Part shown: positions 1-6,736 of the stretch, piece by piece
Layout of the letters: every line of letters starts with the position of its first letter
Numbering within the stretch: the first letter of the stretch is position 1
Assembly (NCBI GenBank): GCA_031406385.1
Contig: JANOHI010000323.1
Location: 1 to 11,673, forward strand
Length of the DNA stretch: 11,673 nt
Direction of reading: 5' to 3'
DNA from: JANLQX01 sp031406385
GTDB taxonomy: Bacteria > Actinomycetota > Acidimicrobiia > Acidimicrobiales > JANYDT01
Position numbers and translations under genes: made by a program
The notes under the pieces: generated by a model
Told to the model about the DNA's origin: nothing
What the model saw: only the letters and a program-made list of their open reading frames with translations
Database searches by the model: none

Positions 1-775
1 CGGCGGCGGCTGTCGCCGGGGCGACTGTTGTCGCCGGGGCAACTGTTGTCACCGGCGCAACGGTTGTTGGAGCAGCGGCGGCGGACGGGGCGACGTCGAT
101 GAACCCACGCAGGTTTGGCCCACCGTTGGCGGCAGGAACAGCGGCGATGGTGTAGACGCCACCGGCCTGGAGGGTCACCGGCTTGGTCAGGAGCGCCTCG
201 GTCTTTCCGGCTTCACGCACTTCGATCTCGTAGGAGCCGGCCGCCACTTCGGTGTAGGCACTCGACGTACCGAACTCCAGCTTAGGGAACAGCACCGCAC
301 CGCCCTTGACGGCAACGTCGACGGACGGAGCAGAAGGCGTGGCATGAATGACTCGGATTCGGGACTTGCCCGCTGCCGGCACGGCAACGTTGTCCTCATA
401 GACCTTGCCGCTGATCGACGCAATCGGGCCGATCGCGGCGACCGTGTAGGACTTGCCGGCGACGAAGTCTTGGCTCACCGTGACGGCCGGTGCGGCGCTC
501 GCGGCCGAACCGGCGGCGCGAACATCGAACGTGTGGGCGCCGGCGGCGAGGGTCAAGTAGTCCGACATCGCCTGGAACGGCACGTTGCGGAGTTTCGGCT
601 TGCCGTCGACATACACGTCGATCGGTGGTGCGTCGGCCGAGAAGTGGGCGACCCGAACCCGTGCGTCGCTTCCCTGCGCCGGCGCCGCGGTGGGCTGGGC
701 AATGACGAGCCCGAATGAGGCGAGGAGAACGGCAGCACCGGCGAGTGCCGGTCGGAGAATCCGAGCGTGGCGCAC
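1..775 (-). CDS. Secreted DUF4397-domain protein, C-terminus cut by window edge
   Basis: The frame is open from a GTG at 775 down to position 1 (258 codons, no stop), so the gene is partial at its 3' end. The start is chosen because AAAGGA sits about 7 nt upstream and a signal peptide follows at once: Arg-rich n-region, hydrophobic stretch at residues about 10-26, and an A-P-A cleavage site near residue 33. The mature part has two similar beta-rich repeats, starting near residues 38 (RVRVAHFSADAP, IDVYVDG) and 138 (RIRVIHATPSAP, VDVAVKGG). This is the DUF4397 pattern of cell-surface or secreted proteins of unknown function. From about residue 229 the chain turns into Ala/Pro/Thr/Val repeats (TTVAPA), probably a wall-spanning or linker region before a C-terminal part outside the window. 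It is divergent from topA. Family assignment is from remembered motif similarity. Confidence 0.85.
   Translation of the reverse strand, partial: MRHARILRPALAGAAVLLASFGLVIAQPTAAPAQGSDARVRVAHFSADAPPIDVYVDGKPKLRNVPFQAMSDYLTLAAGAHTFDVRAAGSAASAAPAVTVSQDFVAGKSYTVAAIGPIASISGKVYEDNVAVPAAGKSRIRVIHATPSAPSVDVAVKGGAVLFPKLEFGTSSAYTEVAAGSYEIEVREAGKTEALLTKPVTLQAGGVYTIAAVPAANGGPNLRGFIDVAPSAAAAPTTVAPVTTVAPATTVAPATAAA
12..65 (-). repeat. 18-bp tandem repeats coding TTVAPA
   Basis: Three 18-bp units (12-29, 30-47, 48-65) are near-identical and in frame with the DUF4397 protein. They encode Thr-Thr-Val-Ala-Pro-(Ala/Val). Such in-frame units can expand or contract by slippage. They form a disordered Pro/Thr linker. 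Confidence 0.8.
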
Positions 776-1073
776 GGGGGTCCTTTCGAGAAACGGAGAC
801 AACAGCAGTGGTGTTTGTCGTCTGATCGCCCGAGGTTACCGGAGCGGACGATGACTTGCGCGATGTTGGTGCTGGTGACGACCGCTCTGGCCGGACCGGA
901 AGACACCGAAACTACACCGTGTTATCTATCGTTCCACGGCGGCGAAATGGTGGATGGGGCGCCGTGGGGCGCTTCGTCGGCCCCGTCGACGTCGTGGCGC
1001 AAGCCCGGCAAGGATCTCTTCGGGGACCGCAGCGGTTCGGCGATGGGCGCGAAACGTGCCAACGTGGCGGGTC
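776..1073. other. Divergent intergenic region between the DUF4397 gene and topA
   Basis: About 300 bp separate the two divergent genes. It holds the minus-strand ribosome binding site of the DUF4397 gene (about 783-788) and the possible ECF promoter at 910-935. An open frame in phase with topA extends back to 954. Its Arg-rich translation has no resemblance to the TopA N-terminus, so I treat it as untranslated. No clear vegetative promoter for topA is visible. Confidence 0.5.
910..935 (-). promoter_or_regulatory. Possible SigR/SigH-type promoter facing the DUF4397 gene
   Basis: Read on the minus strand, GGAAC (935-931) is followed after exactly 18 nt by GTT (912-910). This is the layout recognised by SigR/SigH-class ECF sigma factors, and such a sigma factor is encoded in this window. 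It would start transcription near 903 and leave a leader of about 128 nt before the GTG at 775. A match of this degeneracy is expected about once by chance in a window this size, so confidence is low. Confidence 0.25.
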
Positions 1074-3989
1074 ATGGCGACATCATCGACCACCGGGAGC
1101 CGACCGACTTCGGCGCGCCGCGGCGCGTCGCTCGTGATCGTCGAGTCACCGGCCAAGGCCAAGAAGATCGCCGAGTTCCTCGGCAACGGCTACATCGTGG
1201 AGTCGTCGATCGGCCACATCCGTGACCTCCCGGGCAGTGCCGCCGAGGTTCCGGAGAGCCACCGTGGGGTGGCCTGGGCTAAATTGGGCGTCGACGTCGA
1301 CAACGATTTCACCCCGCTCTACATCGTCGCGGCGAACAAGAAGGCCCAGGTGGCCAAGCTTCGAGCGCTGGTGAAGGACGCGTCGGAGCTCTACCTCGCC
1401 ACTGACGAGGATCGTGAAGGCGAGTCCATCGCCTGGCACCTGCTCGAGGTGCTCAAGCCCAAGGTGCCGGTCAAGCGGATGGTCTTTCACGAGATCACCC
1501 CGGAGGCGATCCGTCGCGCCGTCGACGAGTCCCGCGACCTCGATCTCGATCTCGTTGCCGCCCAGGAGGCCCGGCGGATCCTCGACCGTCTCTATGGCTA
1601 CGAGGTCTCTCCGGTTCTGTGGAAGAAGATCACCGCAGGGCTCTCGGCCGGCCGGGTGCAGAGCGTTGCCACCCGCCTCGTCGTGGAGCGTGAGCGGGCC
1701 CGGATGCGGTTCCGTTCGGCGGGCTATTGGGACCTTGAAGGGCGTTTCTCCGCTGCCGCCCGAGTAGGTGAGTCGTTCACCGCCACGATGGTGGCCCTCG
1801 ACGGCCGCCGCCTGGCCACGGGCAAGGACTTCGGTGAGGACGGCCTGCTGAAGAGCACCACCGTCACCGTGCTCGACGAAGCCCAGGCGCGAGCGCTGGT
1901 CGAGCGCCTCGACGGCGCGGCGTTCGTCGTCCGCAACGTTGAGGAGAAGCCCTACCGCCGTTCGCCCTATGCGCCGTTCATGACCTCCACCCTGCAGCAG
2001 GAGGCGGGCCGCAAACTCCGCTTCTCGTCGCAGCGCACGATGGGAATCGCCCAGCGGCTCTACGAGAACGGCTACATCACCTACATGCGTACGGATTCGA
2101 CCACGCTCTCGGAAACCGCGCTCACCGCGGCGCGGGCGCAGGTTCGTGAGCTCTACGGCAAGGACTACCTTCCCGACGCTCCCCGTACTTATGCCAAGAA
2201 GGTCAAGAATGCACAGGAGGCGCACGAGGCCATTCGCCCGGCCGGTGAAAGCTTCCGCACGCCGGCCTCGCTGGCCCGTGAGCTCAATGCCGACGAGCTT
2301 CGGCTCTACGAGCTCATCTGGATGCGCACGATCGCCTCGCAGATGAACGACGCGCGGGGCATGTCGGTCCAGGTTCGCCTGGGCGCCGCTTCCTCCGACG
2401 GACGCGACTGCGAGTTCGTCGCATCCGGTAAGACGATCACCTTCCCGGGATTCCTGCGGGCCTACGTGGAGGGCGCCGACGACCCGGACGCCGAGCTCGA
2501 AGACCGTGAGGTAATTCTTCCAACGGTGGCCGTGGGAGAAGGTCTGCGCGCTGAAGATCTGCGCGCTGATGGTCATGCCACGCAACCGCCACCCCGCTAC
2601 ACCGAGGCCTCTCTCGTGAAAGCTCTCGAGGAACTTGGCGTCGGCCGGCCTTCCACCTATGCCTCGATCATGGGCACGATCCAAAATCGCGGCTACGTGT
2701 GGAAGAAGGGCTCGGCCCTCATCCCCTCGTTCGTGGCATTCGCCGTGATCGGGCTGCTCGAACAGCACTTCGGTGACCTCGTCGACTACGAGTTCACGGC
2801 CCGGATGGAAGACGACCTCGATGCCATCGCCGGTGGTCAAGCGCAATCGGTGCCGTGGCTGAAGCGGTTCTATTTCGGCGACGGCGAAGCGGGGGCCACG
2901 GATCGCAACGGCGCACCGATACTTCCCGGTTCGTCCACTCCCGGTCTGAAGACCATGGTGTCCACCCGGCTCGACGACATCGATGCCGCCACGATCAACT
3001 CGATCGCCATCGGACTCGACCCCGACAACGTCCCCGTCGTCGTCCGCCCCGGTCGCTATGGGCCCTACGTGAAGCGCGGTGACGACACCGCGCCGGTTCC
3101 CGATGACCTCGCTCCCGACGAGCTCACAGTTGAAAAGGCCCTTGAGCTTCTCTCCGCGCCGAAGGGTGATCGCGTCGTCGGGGTCGATCCGGTGACCGAG
3201 TTGACGGTCTTCGCCAAGGCCGGACGGTTCGGTCCCTACGTACAGTTGGGCGACGTCGAGACCCTGACCACACGGGCCGCCGAGGTGGCGGCAGTTGAGT
3301 CCGCCGGCGAGACGCCGACCAAAGGTCGCAAGAAGAAGGCCGAGGCCCCCAAGCCGCGCACGGCGTCGTTGTTCTCGTCGATGACGGTCGACGCGGTCAC
3401 GCTCGACGAAGCGCTGTCGTTGCTCACCCTGCCGCGCTCGCTCGGTATCGACGAGGCCACCGGTGAGGAAGTTGTCGCCCAGAACGGTCGCTACGGCCCG
3501 TATCTGAAGAAGGGTGTCGATTCGCGCTCGATCGGCAGCGAAGAAGAGCTGCTCACGATCACCCTGGCGCAGGCGCTGGCGATCTATGCCCAGCCGAAAA
3601 CCTTCGCCCGTCGCGGTGCTGGTGCTCCGAAGCCACCGCTGGCCACGTTCGGCGACGATCCGGTTTCCGAGAAGCCGATCGTCATGAAGGAAGGTCGGTT
3701 CGGGCTCTACGTGACCGATGGCGTGACCAACGCGTCGCTTCGCCGTGGCGACGATCCCGAGACGATCAACGCGGCACGCGCCCAGGAGCTGCTGGCCGAG
3801 CGTCGGATTGCCGATCTCTCGAAGCCGGCGGGCACCATTGGCCGTGGCGGTGTCCGCAAGTCGCCGGGCGCGAAGAAGGCGGCGGCGCCCAAGAAGTCCG
3901 CCGCCAAGAAGCCTTCGGTGAAGAAGCCGGCGGCAAAAAAGGTCGCCAAAGGTGTCGCGGCGGTCCGCGCCTCTTCGCCGTCGCCGTGA
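1074..3989 (+). CDS. topA: DNA topoisomerase I (type IA, omega protein)
   Basis: A 971-aa type IA topoisomerase that relaxes negative supercoils by transient cleavage of one strand through a 5'-phosphotyrosine. The Toprim domain opens with SLVIVESPAKAKK (catalytic Glu24) and carries the metal-binding acidic pair D111/D113 in the ATDEDREGE motif. The LSAGRVQSVATRLVVERE motif and the active-site tyrosine Y337 in GYITYMRTDS follow. Four C-terminal repeats of the GRYGPY type lie near residues 660, 717, 805 and 874. The last 45 or so residues are a Lys/Ala/Pro tail. Zinc ribbons of the E. coli type are absent; the basic tail is the usual actinobacterial solution and is thought to aid DNA binding and processivity. 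The ATG at 1074 is chosen because homology starts just after it. The Shine-Dalgarno is weak (GGCGGG). An upstream in-frame start at 954 would add 40 Arg-rich residues and is less likely. Confidence 0.97.
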   Translation: MATSSTTGSRPTSARRGASLVIVESPAKAKKIAEFLGNGYIVESSIGHIRDLPGSAAEVPESHRGVAWAKLGVDVDNDFTPLYIVAANKKAQVAKLRALVKDASELYLATDEDREGESIAWHLLEVLKPKVPVKRMVFHEITPEAIRRAVDESRDLDLDLVAAQEARRILDRLYGYEVSPVLWKKITAGLSAGRVQSVATRLVVERERARMRFRSAGYWDLEGRFSAAARVGESFTATMVALDGRRLATGKDFGEDGLLKSTTVTVLDEAQARALVERLDGAAFVVRNVEEKPYRRSPYAPFMTSTLQQEAGRKLRFSSQRTMGIAQRLYENGYITYMRTDSTTLSETALTAARAQVRELYGKDYLPDAPRTYAKKVKNAQEAHEAIRPAGESFRTPASLARELNADELRLYELIWMRTIASQMNDARGMSVQVRLGAASSDGRDCEFVASGKTITFPGFLRAYVEGADDPDAELEDREVILPTVAVGEGLRAEDLRADGHATQPPPRYTEASLVKALEELGVGRPSTYASIMGTIQNRGYVWKKGSALIPSFVAFAVIGLLEQHFGDLVDYEFTARMEDDLDAIAGGQAQSVPWLKRFYFGDGEAGATDRNGAPILPGSSTPGLKTMVSTRLDDIDAATINSIAIGLDPDNVPVVVRPGRYGPYVKRGDDTAPVPDDLAPDELTVEKALELLSAPKGDRVVGVDPVTELTVFAKAGRFGPYVQLGDVETLTTRAAEVAAVESAGETPTKGRKKKAEAPKPRTASLFSSMTVDAVTLDEALSLLTLPRSLGIDEATGEEVVAQNGRYGPYLKKGVDSRSIGSEEELLTITLAQALAIYAQPKTFARRGAGAPKPPLATFGDDPVSEKPIVMKEGRFGLYVTDGVTNASLRRGDDPETINAARAQELLAERRIADLSKPAGTIGRGGVRKSPGAKKAAAPKKSAAKKPSVKKPAAKKVAKGVAAVRASSPSP

Positions 3990-4052
3990 ATCGAGCGTCA
4001 GGTCACGCACTGGTGCATCGCTGCAGAAATTCCTTCCCGAGGGACGAGTGTT

Positions 4053-4068
4053 CGAAACGGCCGTTTCG
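4053..4068. promoter_or_regulatory. 16-bp perfect palindrome downstream of topA
   Basis: CGAAACGG (4053-4060) is followed without spacer by its exact reverse complement CCGTTTCG (4061-4068). A loopless perfect palindrome looks more like a dimeric protein-binding site than a hairpin. It could alternatively be part of the topA 3' end, but no T-run follows. It lies 64 bp after the topA stop and 154 bp before tmk. Confidence 0.5.
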
Positions 4069-4130
4069 CTGGGAGAAGAGCTCCGCCCGCCGAGGCGCGC
4101 GGAACCTCCGCTTGCGTGAACGAGTAGGAC

Positions 4131-4211
4131 CCTAGGTGGGTGCTGAAGTATTCGTGTTTTTGGTTGGGGTGGGCGAGACCTGGGGTGTGGCCTTGGGTTC
4201 CGCCACCTAGG
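4131..4211 (+). promoter_or_regulatory. tmk leader element bounded by 9-bp inverted repeats
   Basis: CCTAGGTGG (4131-4139) is exactly complementary to CCACCTAGG (4203-4211). The 63 nt between are strongly G/T-rich on the plus strand, unlike the surroundings. They include four G-runs of three or more (4166-4169, 4171-4173, 4182-4185, 4195-4197). The 3' arm ends 10 nt before the tmk ATG and contains the only AGG that could serve as its ribosome binding site. Pairing of the arms would therefore hide it. It could be a cis-acting RNA leader or a copy of a small dispersed repeat; the sequence alone does not decide. Confidence 0.45.
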
Positions 4212-4217
4212 TTGTGA
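4140..4217 (+). CDS. Possible 25-aa Trp-rich leader peptide upstream of tmk
   Basis: A GTG at 4140 opens 25 codons that end with TGA at 4215-4217, just 4 nt before the tmk ATG. The peptide has tryptophans at residues 8, 11, 17 and 19 and a Pro-Pro-Pro run at 21-23, a known ribosome-stalling type of sequence. AGGA at 4126-4129 is about 10 nt upstream. The 3' arm of the flanking inverted repeat covers codons 22-24, so a ribosome on this ORF would open the hairpin. The G/T-rich composition alone produces many TGG codons, so this may be accidental. Confidence 0.25.
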   Translation: MLKYSCFWLGWARPGVWPWVPPPRL

Positions 4218-4221
4218 TGTG

Positions 4222-4875
4222 ATGCCCGCTGTGCTGACGCCCTACGCCGGACCGGGTCGGTTTCTTGCGTTCGAAGGCCCTGACGCATCGGGCAAGAGCA
4301 CCCAGCTCGCCCTTCTTGCCGCTCGCCTGCGGGCTGACGGGGTCGACGTGGTGGTGAGCAGGGAGCCCGGTGGCACTGCGGTCGGCGCCCGCATCCGCTC
4401 GCTGGTGCTCGATCACTCCGACGAGGGAGCTGTCCTCGCTCCTCGGGCCGAGGCGCTCCTCATGGCCGCCGATCGGGCGCAGCACGTCGCCGAGGTGATC
4501 CGGCCTGCGCTCGAAGCGGGGCGCACCGTACTGTGCGATCGCTACCTCGGCTCGTCCATCGCCTACCAGGGGGTCGGACGCGGCCTCGGCGCGGACCCGA
4601 TCGAGCGTTTGTCGCTGTGGGCCACCGAGGATCTGGTGCCGACGCTCACGATCGTGATCCGGGTGCCGGTCGAGGTGTCGCTGGCGCGACTTGCGGCGCA
4701 AGGATCGCCCGACCGGTTGGAGTCGCTCGGGGCAGAGTTCATCCGCCGGGTTCATGCGGGTTATGAGCAGCTGCTGACCCGCCCGGCAACCGTCGGGGTG
4801 TCGGGAATCGGCCGCCCCGAGGAAGTGGCCGAGCGGGTCTGGTCGGTTCTCGTCGATGCCGGTGTGATGCGGTGA
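4222..4875 (+). CDS. tmk: Thymidylate kinase (dTMP kinase)
   Basis: A 217-aa enzyme that phosphorylates dTMP to dTDP with ATP in the cytoplasm, a required step of dTTP synthesis. The P-loop GPDASGKST is at residues 19-27, followed by SREPGGTAVGARIR. The DR(Y) motif CDRYLGSSIAYQG starts at residue 105. A short LID segment (LAAQGSPDRLES) carries the arginine. The P-loop lacks an arginine in its variable part, as in type II enzymes. The length is normal for the family. GTG at 4219 is directly followed by ATG at 4222; either is possible, with only a weak AGG upstream inside the leader element. The stop overlaps the holB start by 4 nt (GTGA), indicating translational coupling. This topA-tmk-holB order is common in Actinobacteria. 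Confidence 0.95.
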   Translation: MPAVLTPYAGPGRFLAFEGPDASGKSTQLALLAARLRADGVDVVVSREPGGTAVGARIRSLVLDHSDEGAVLAPRAEALLMAADRAQHVAEVIRPALEAGRTVLCDRYLGSSIAYQGVGRGLGADPIERLSLWATEDLVPTLTIVIRVPVEVSLARLAAQGSPDRLESLGAEFIRRVHAGYEQLLTRPATVGVSGIGRPEEVAERVWSVLVDAGVMR

Positions 4876-6326
4876 GCGACAGCCTTTTCGACGCGTCCCT
4901 CTTCGATGTCACCGCGTATGACACCGTGCCGGCGCCGCAGGTCGACCCCGAGCCGGCACTGGCCGACGAGGGCGACGGGTCCGCGGCCGACGGGTCTGGG
5001 GCCGACGGGTCTGGGGCCGAACCGGCAACGGACGCAAACGAGCCCGACGGTGGTCCCGAGTCGACCGACCGGCGACACCAAATCGACAACGCCGACAACG
5101 CCGACATCGTGCCGATCGACCCCGACGACGGCGTCGATGCACTCGCTGCGCCGGTGCCTGACGTCCCCGACATCGCGTCTGCGGCCTTCGCCGATCTGCT
5201 CGGCTTGCCCGACCCGCCCGGTGCTTCCGCTGGTATCTCCGAGATCGACGAAGCGCTGCTGCGCGAACCCTCGGCCGATGTCCTGTGGGGCGAGATCGTT
5301 GGGCAGGCCGCCGCAGTCGGCCAACTCCGGGCGTCGACGCTCGCTCCGGTGCACGCCTATCTGTTCGCCGGTCCGCCGGGCGTCGGCAAGCTCGACGCCG
5401 CGCGGGCCTTCGCGGCGGCGCTGCTGTGTCCGCGCGGCGGGTGCGGCCACTGTTCGGTGTGTGTGCGAGCGATGGCCCAGGCCCACCCCGACTTGGTGGT
5501 TGTCGAACGGGAGGGCGCGTCGATATCGGTCGACCAGGCTCGGGAGATCCTTCGCCTGGCGATGCGCTCGCCGCTCGAGGGTGATCGCAAGGTGCTCGTG
5601 CTGGTCGACTTCCATCTCGTCACGATCGCCGCGCCGACCCTGCTCAAGATCATCGAGGAACCACCGCCGAGCACGGTCTTCGTCGTGCTGGCGGAGCAGA
5701 TCACCCCTGAACTTGTGACCATCGCGTCTCGGTGCGTCGTCGTCACCTTCGCCTCGCTGGGCCGGTCGGTGATCGAGGCGCAACTCGTTTCCGAAGGTGC
5801 CACCGAGGAGCAGGCGTTGCGTGCCGCTGATATGGCGGGCGGCCGTCTCGATCGGGCGCGGCTCCTCGTTGTCGACCCTTCGCTCGCCAGCCGGATGGCG
5901 TTCTGGGAACAGGTCCCGGCTCGGCTCGACGGCACCGGAGCGGCCGTTTCCGTTGTCGCGGCGGAAACCGTGACGTTGCTCGACCAGATCGCTGTCGGGC
6001 CGCTGGCGGAACGTCAGCAGGCTGAAGCCGACGCCTTGGAAGCGCGCCTCGAAGCGTCGGGCATCCGTGGCGGTGCCGGCGCCCGCAAAGACCTCCTCGA
6101 TCGGCACAAGCGTGAACAAAAACGTGTCCGCGATGACGAGCTTCGCTACGGCCTCGCCGCGTTGAGCCGTCGCTACGCGTCCGCAGCGGCCGAAGGTGGG
6201 CCCACTGCCGGCGCCGCAATGCAAGCGGTCGATCTGCTGTCCGCAACCAACGTCCACCTGGAGCGCAACCCGAGCCTGTTGCTCCTGTTGCAGTCGCTGT
6301 TCCTGCGCCTTCCCGCGCTCAGATAA
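4872..6326 (+). CDS. holB: DNA polymerase III clamp-loader subunit delta-prime, with acidic N-terminal extension
   Basis: A 484-aa AAA+ clamp-loader subunit that helps load the beta sliding clamp at replication forks. The core begins near residue 135 (DVLWGEIVGQ). It has a P-loop-like GPPGVGK at 167-173 followed by Leu instead of Ser/Thr, a zinc module with C186, C191, C194 and C197, a degenerate Walker B region (VLVDFHLV), the EEPP segment, and the SRC arginine-finger motif at 286-288. Altered Walker motifs fit delta-prime, which does not hydrolyse ATP, rather than DnaX. The first 130 or so residues are Asp/Ala/Gly/Pro-rich, acidic and low in complexity, with a 15-bp tandem repeat (ADGSG). 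This makes the protein longer than the E. coli 334 residues. The GTG start overlaps the tmk stop. Confidence 0.9.
   Translation: MSDSLFDASLFDVTAYDTVPAPQVDPEPALADEGDGSAADGSGADGSGAEPATDANEPDGGPESTDRRHQIDNADNADIVPIDPDDGVDALAAPVPDVPDIASAAFADLLGLPDPPGASAGISEIDEALLREPSADVLWGEIVGQAAAVGQLRASTLAPVHAYLFAGPPGVGKLDAARAFAAALLCPRGGCGHCSVCVRAMAQAHPDLVVVEREGASISVDQAREILRLAMRSPLEGDRKVLVLVDFHLVTIAAPTLLKIIEEPPPSTVFVVLAEQITPELVTIASRCVVVTFASLGRSVIEAQLVSEGATEEQALRAADMAGGRLDRARLLVVDPSLASRMAFWEQVPARLDGTGAAVSVVAAETVTLLDQIAVGPLAERQQAEADALEARLEASGIRGGAGARKDLLDRHKREQKRVRDDELRYGLAALSRRYASAAAEGGPTAGAAMQAVDLLSATNVHLERNPSLLLLLQSLFLRLPALR
4971..5020 (+). repeat. 15-bp tandem repeat inside holB
   Basis: GCCGACGGGTCTGGG occurs at 4986-5000 and 5001-5015, with degenerate partial copies on both sides. 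It is in frame and encodes Ala-Asp-Gly-Ser-Gly within the disordered acidic N-terminal extension of delta-prime. Confidence 0.8.
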
Positions 6327-6363
6327 CACGCAACGAAGGCCGGCGGGACCCCGCATCACGCGC

Positions 6364-6470
6364 ACCCACGCGCAGATCACCCCCATCCGGCGCGCACGTT
6401 GGCCCAGTTCGGGCGCGTAAGAGCCAATGCTGGCCGATCTGCGCGTGGGTGGTGCTGATCTGCGCGTGGG
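6364..6470. repeat. Three-copy 15-bp intergenic element, one inverted and two direct
   Basis: GATCTGCGCGTGGGT is present at 6436-6450. A 14-15-bp match (with an extra T before it) is at 6456-6470, and an exact reverse-complement copy is at 6364-6378. The inverted copy can pair with either direct copy, giving 15-bp stems with loops of 57 or 78 nt. It lies 38 bp after the holB stop and could act as a transcript 3' end structure, a protein-binding array or a dispersed intergenic repeat. No T-run follows. Confidence 0.75.
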
Positions 6471-6567
6471 GCACGGTCACCTTGGCCGCTACCCGCAGTG
6501 CACTGGCCACGGATGGAACGCGGCGATCCTCGATGCGAGCTGCGCCGAGGTCGGGAGGATGCCCGGC

Positions 6568-6573
6568 TACGAT
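6568..6573 (+). promoter_or_regulatory. Candidate -10 box of tRNA-Thr
   Basis: TACGAT lies 13 nt before the mature tRNA-Thr 5' end and resembles actinobacterial -10 boxes (TANNNT). No convincing -35 box is seen 16-18 nt upstream. Confidence 0.4.
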
Positions 6574-6586
6574 GTCCGTTCCGCCC

Positions 6587-6661
6587 GCCCGGGTAGCTCA
6601 GGGGTAGAGCAGCTCACTCGTAATGAGCAGGTCGCCGGTTCAATTCCGGCCTCGGGCTCCA
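6587..6661 (+). tRNA. tRNA-Thr (anticodon CGU)
   Basis: A full 75-nt cloverleaf. Acceptor GCCCGGG (6587-6593) pairs with CTCGGGC (one G-U). The D stem is GCTC/GAGC, and the anticodon stem is GCTCA/TGAGC with loop CTCGTAA, so the anticodon is CGT, reading ACG. The T stem is GCCGG/CCGGC with loop TTCAATT. The discriminator is T, and CCA is encoded (6659-6661). It decodes the ACG threonine codon, useful in this GC-rich genome. Confidence 0.97.
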
Positions 6662-6736
6662 GATGTCTTTCGTCCGAGGACCCATCCGGTTTTCGTTGTG
6701 CCGTGGTTCCCGCCTCCATGATGTGCGTTCCGAAGC

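Noticed and set aside
954..1073. 40-residue N-terminal extension of TopA
   Set aside because: The extension is Arg-rich without resemblance to TopA, and the known N-terminal motif begins shortly after the ATG at 1074.
1146..4010. 954-codon open frame on the minus strand opposite topA
   Set aside because: It is the antisense shadow of topA in GC-rich DNA. Its translation is Arg/Gly/His-rich without domains, while the plus strand has full TopA motifs.
4761..6386. 541-codon minus-strand open frame opposite holB
   Set aside because: Antisense shadow of holB, with low-complexity Arg/Gly/Asp content and no recognisable motif.
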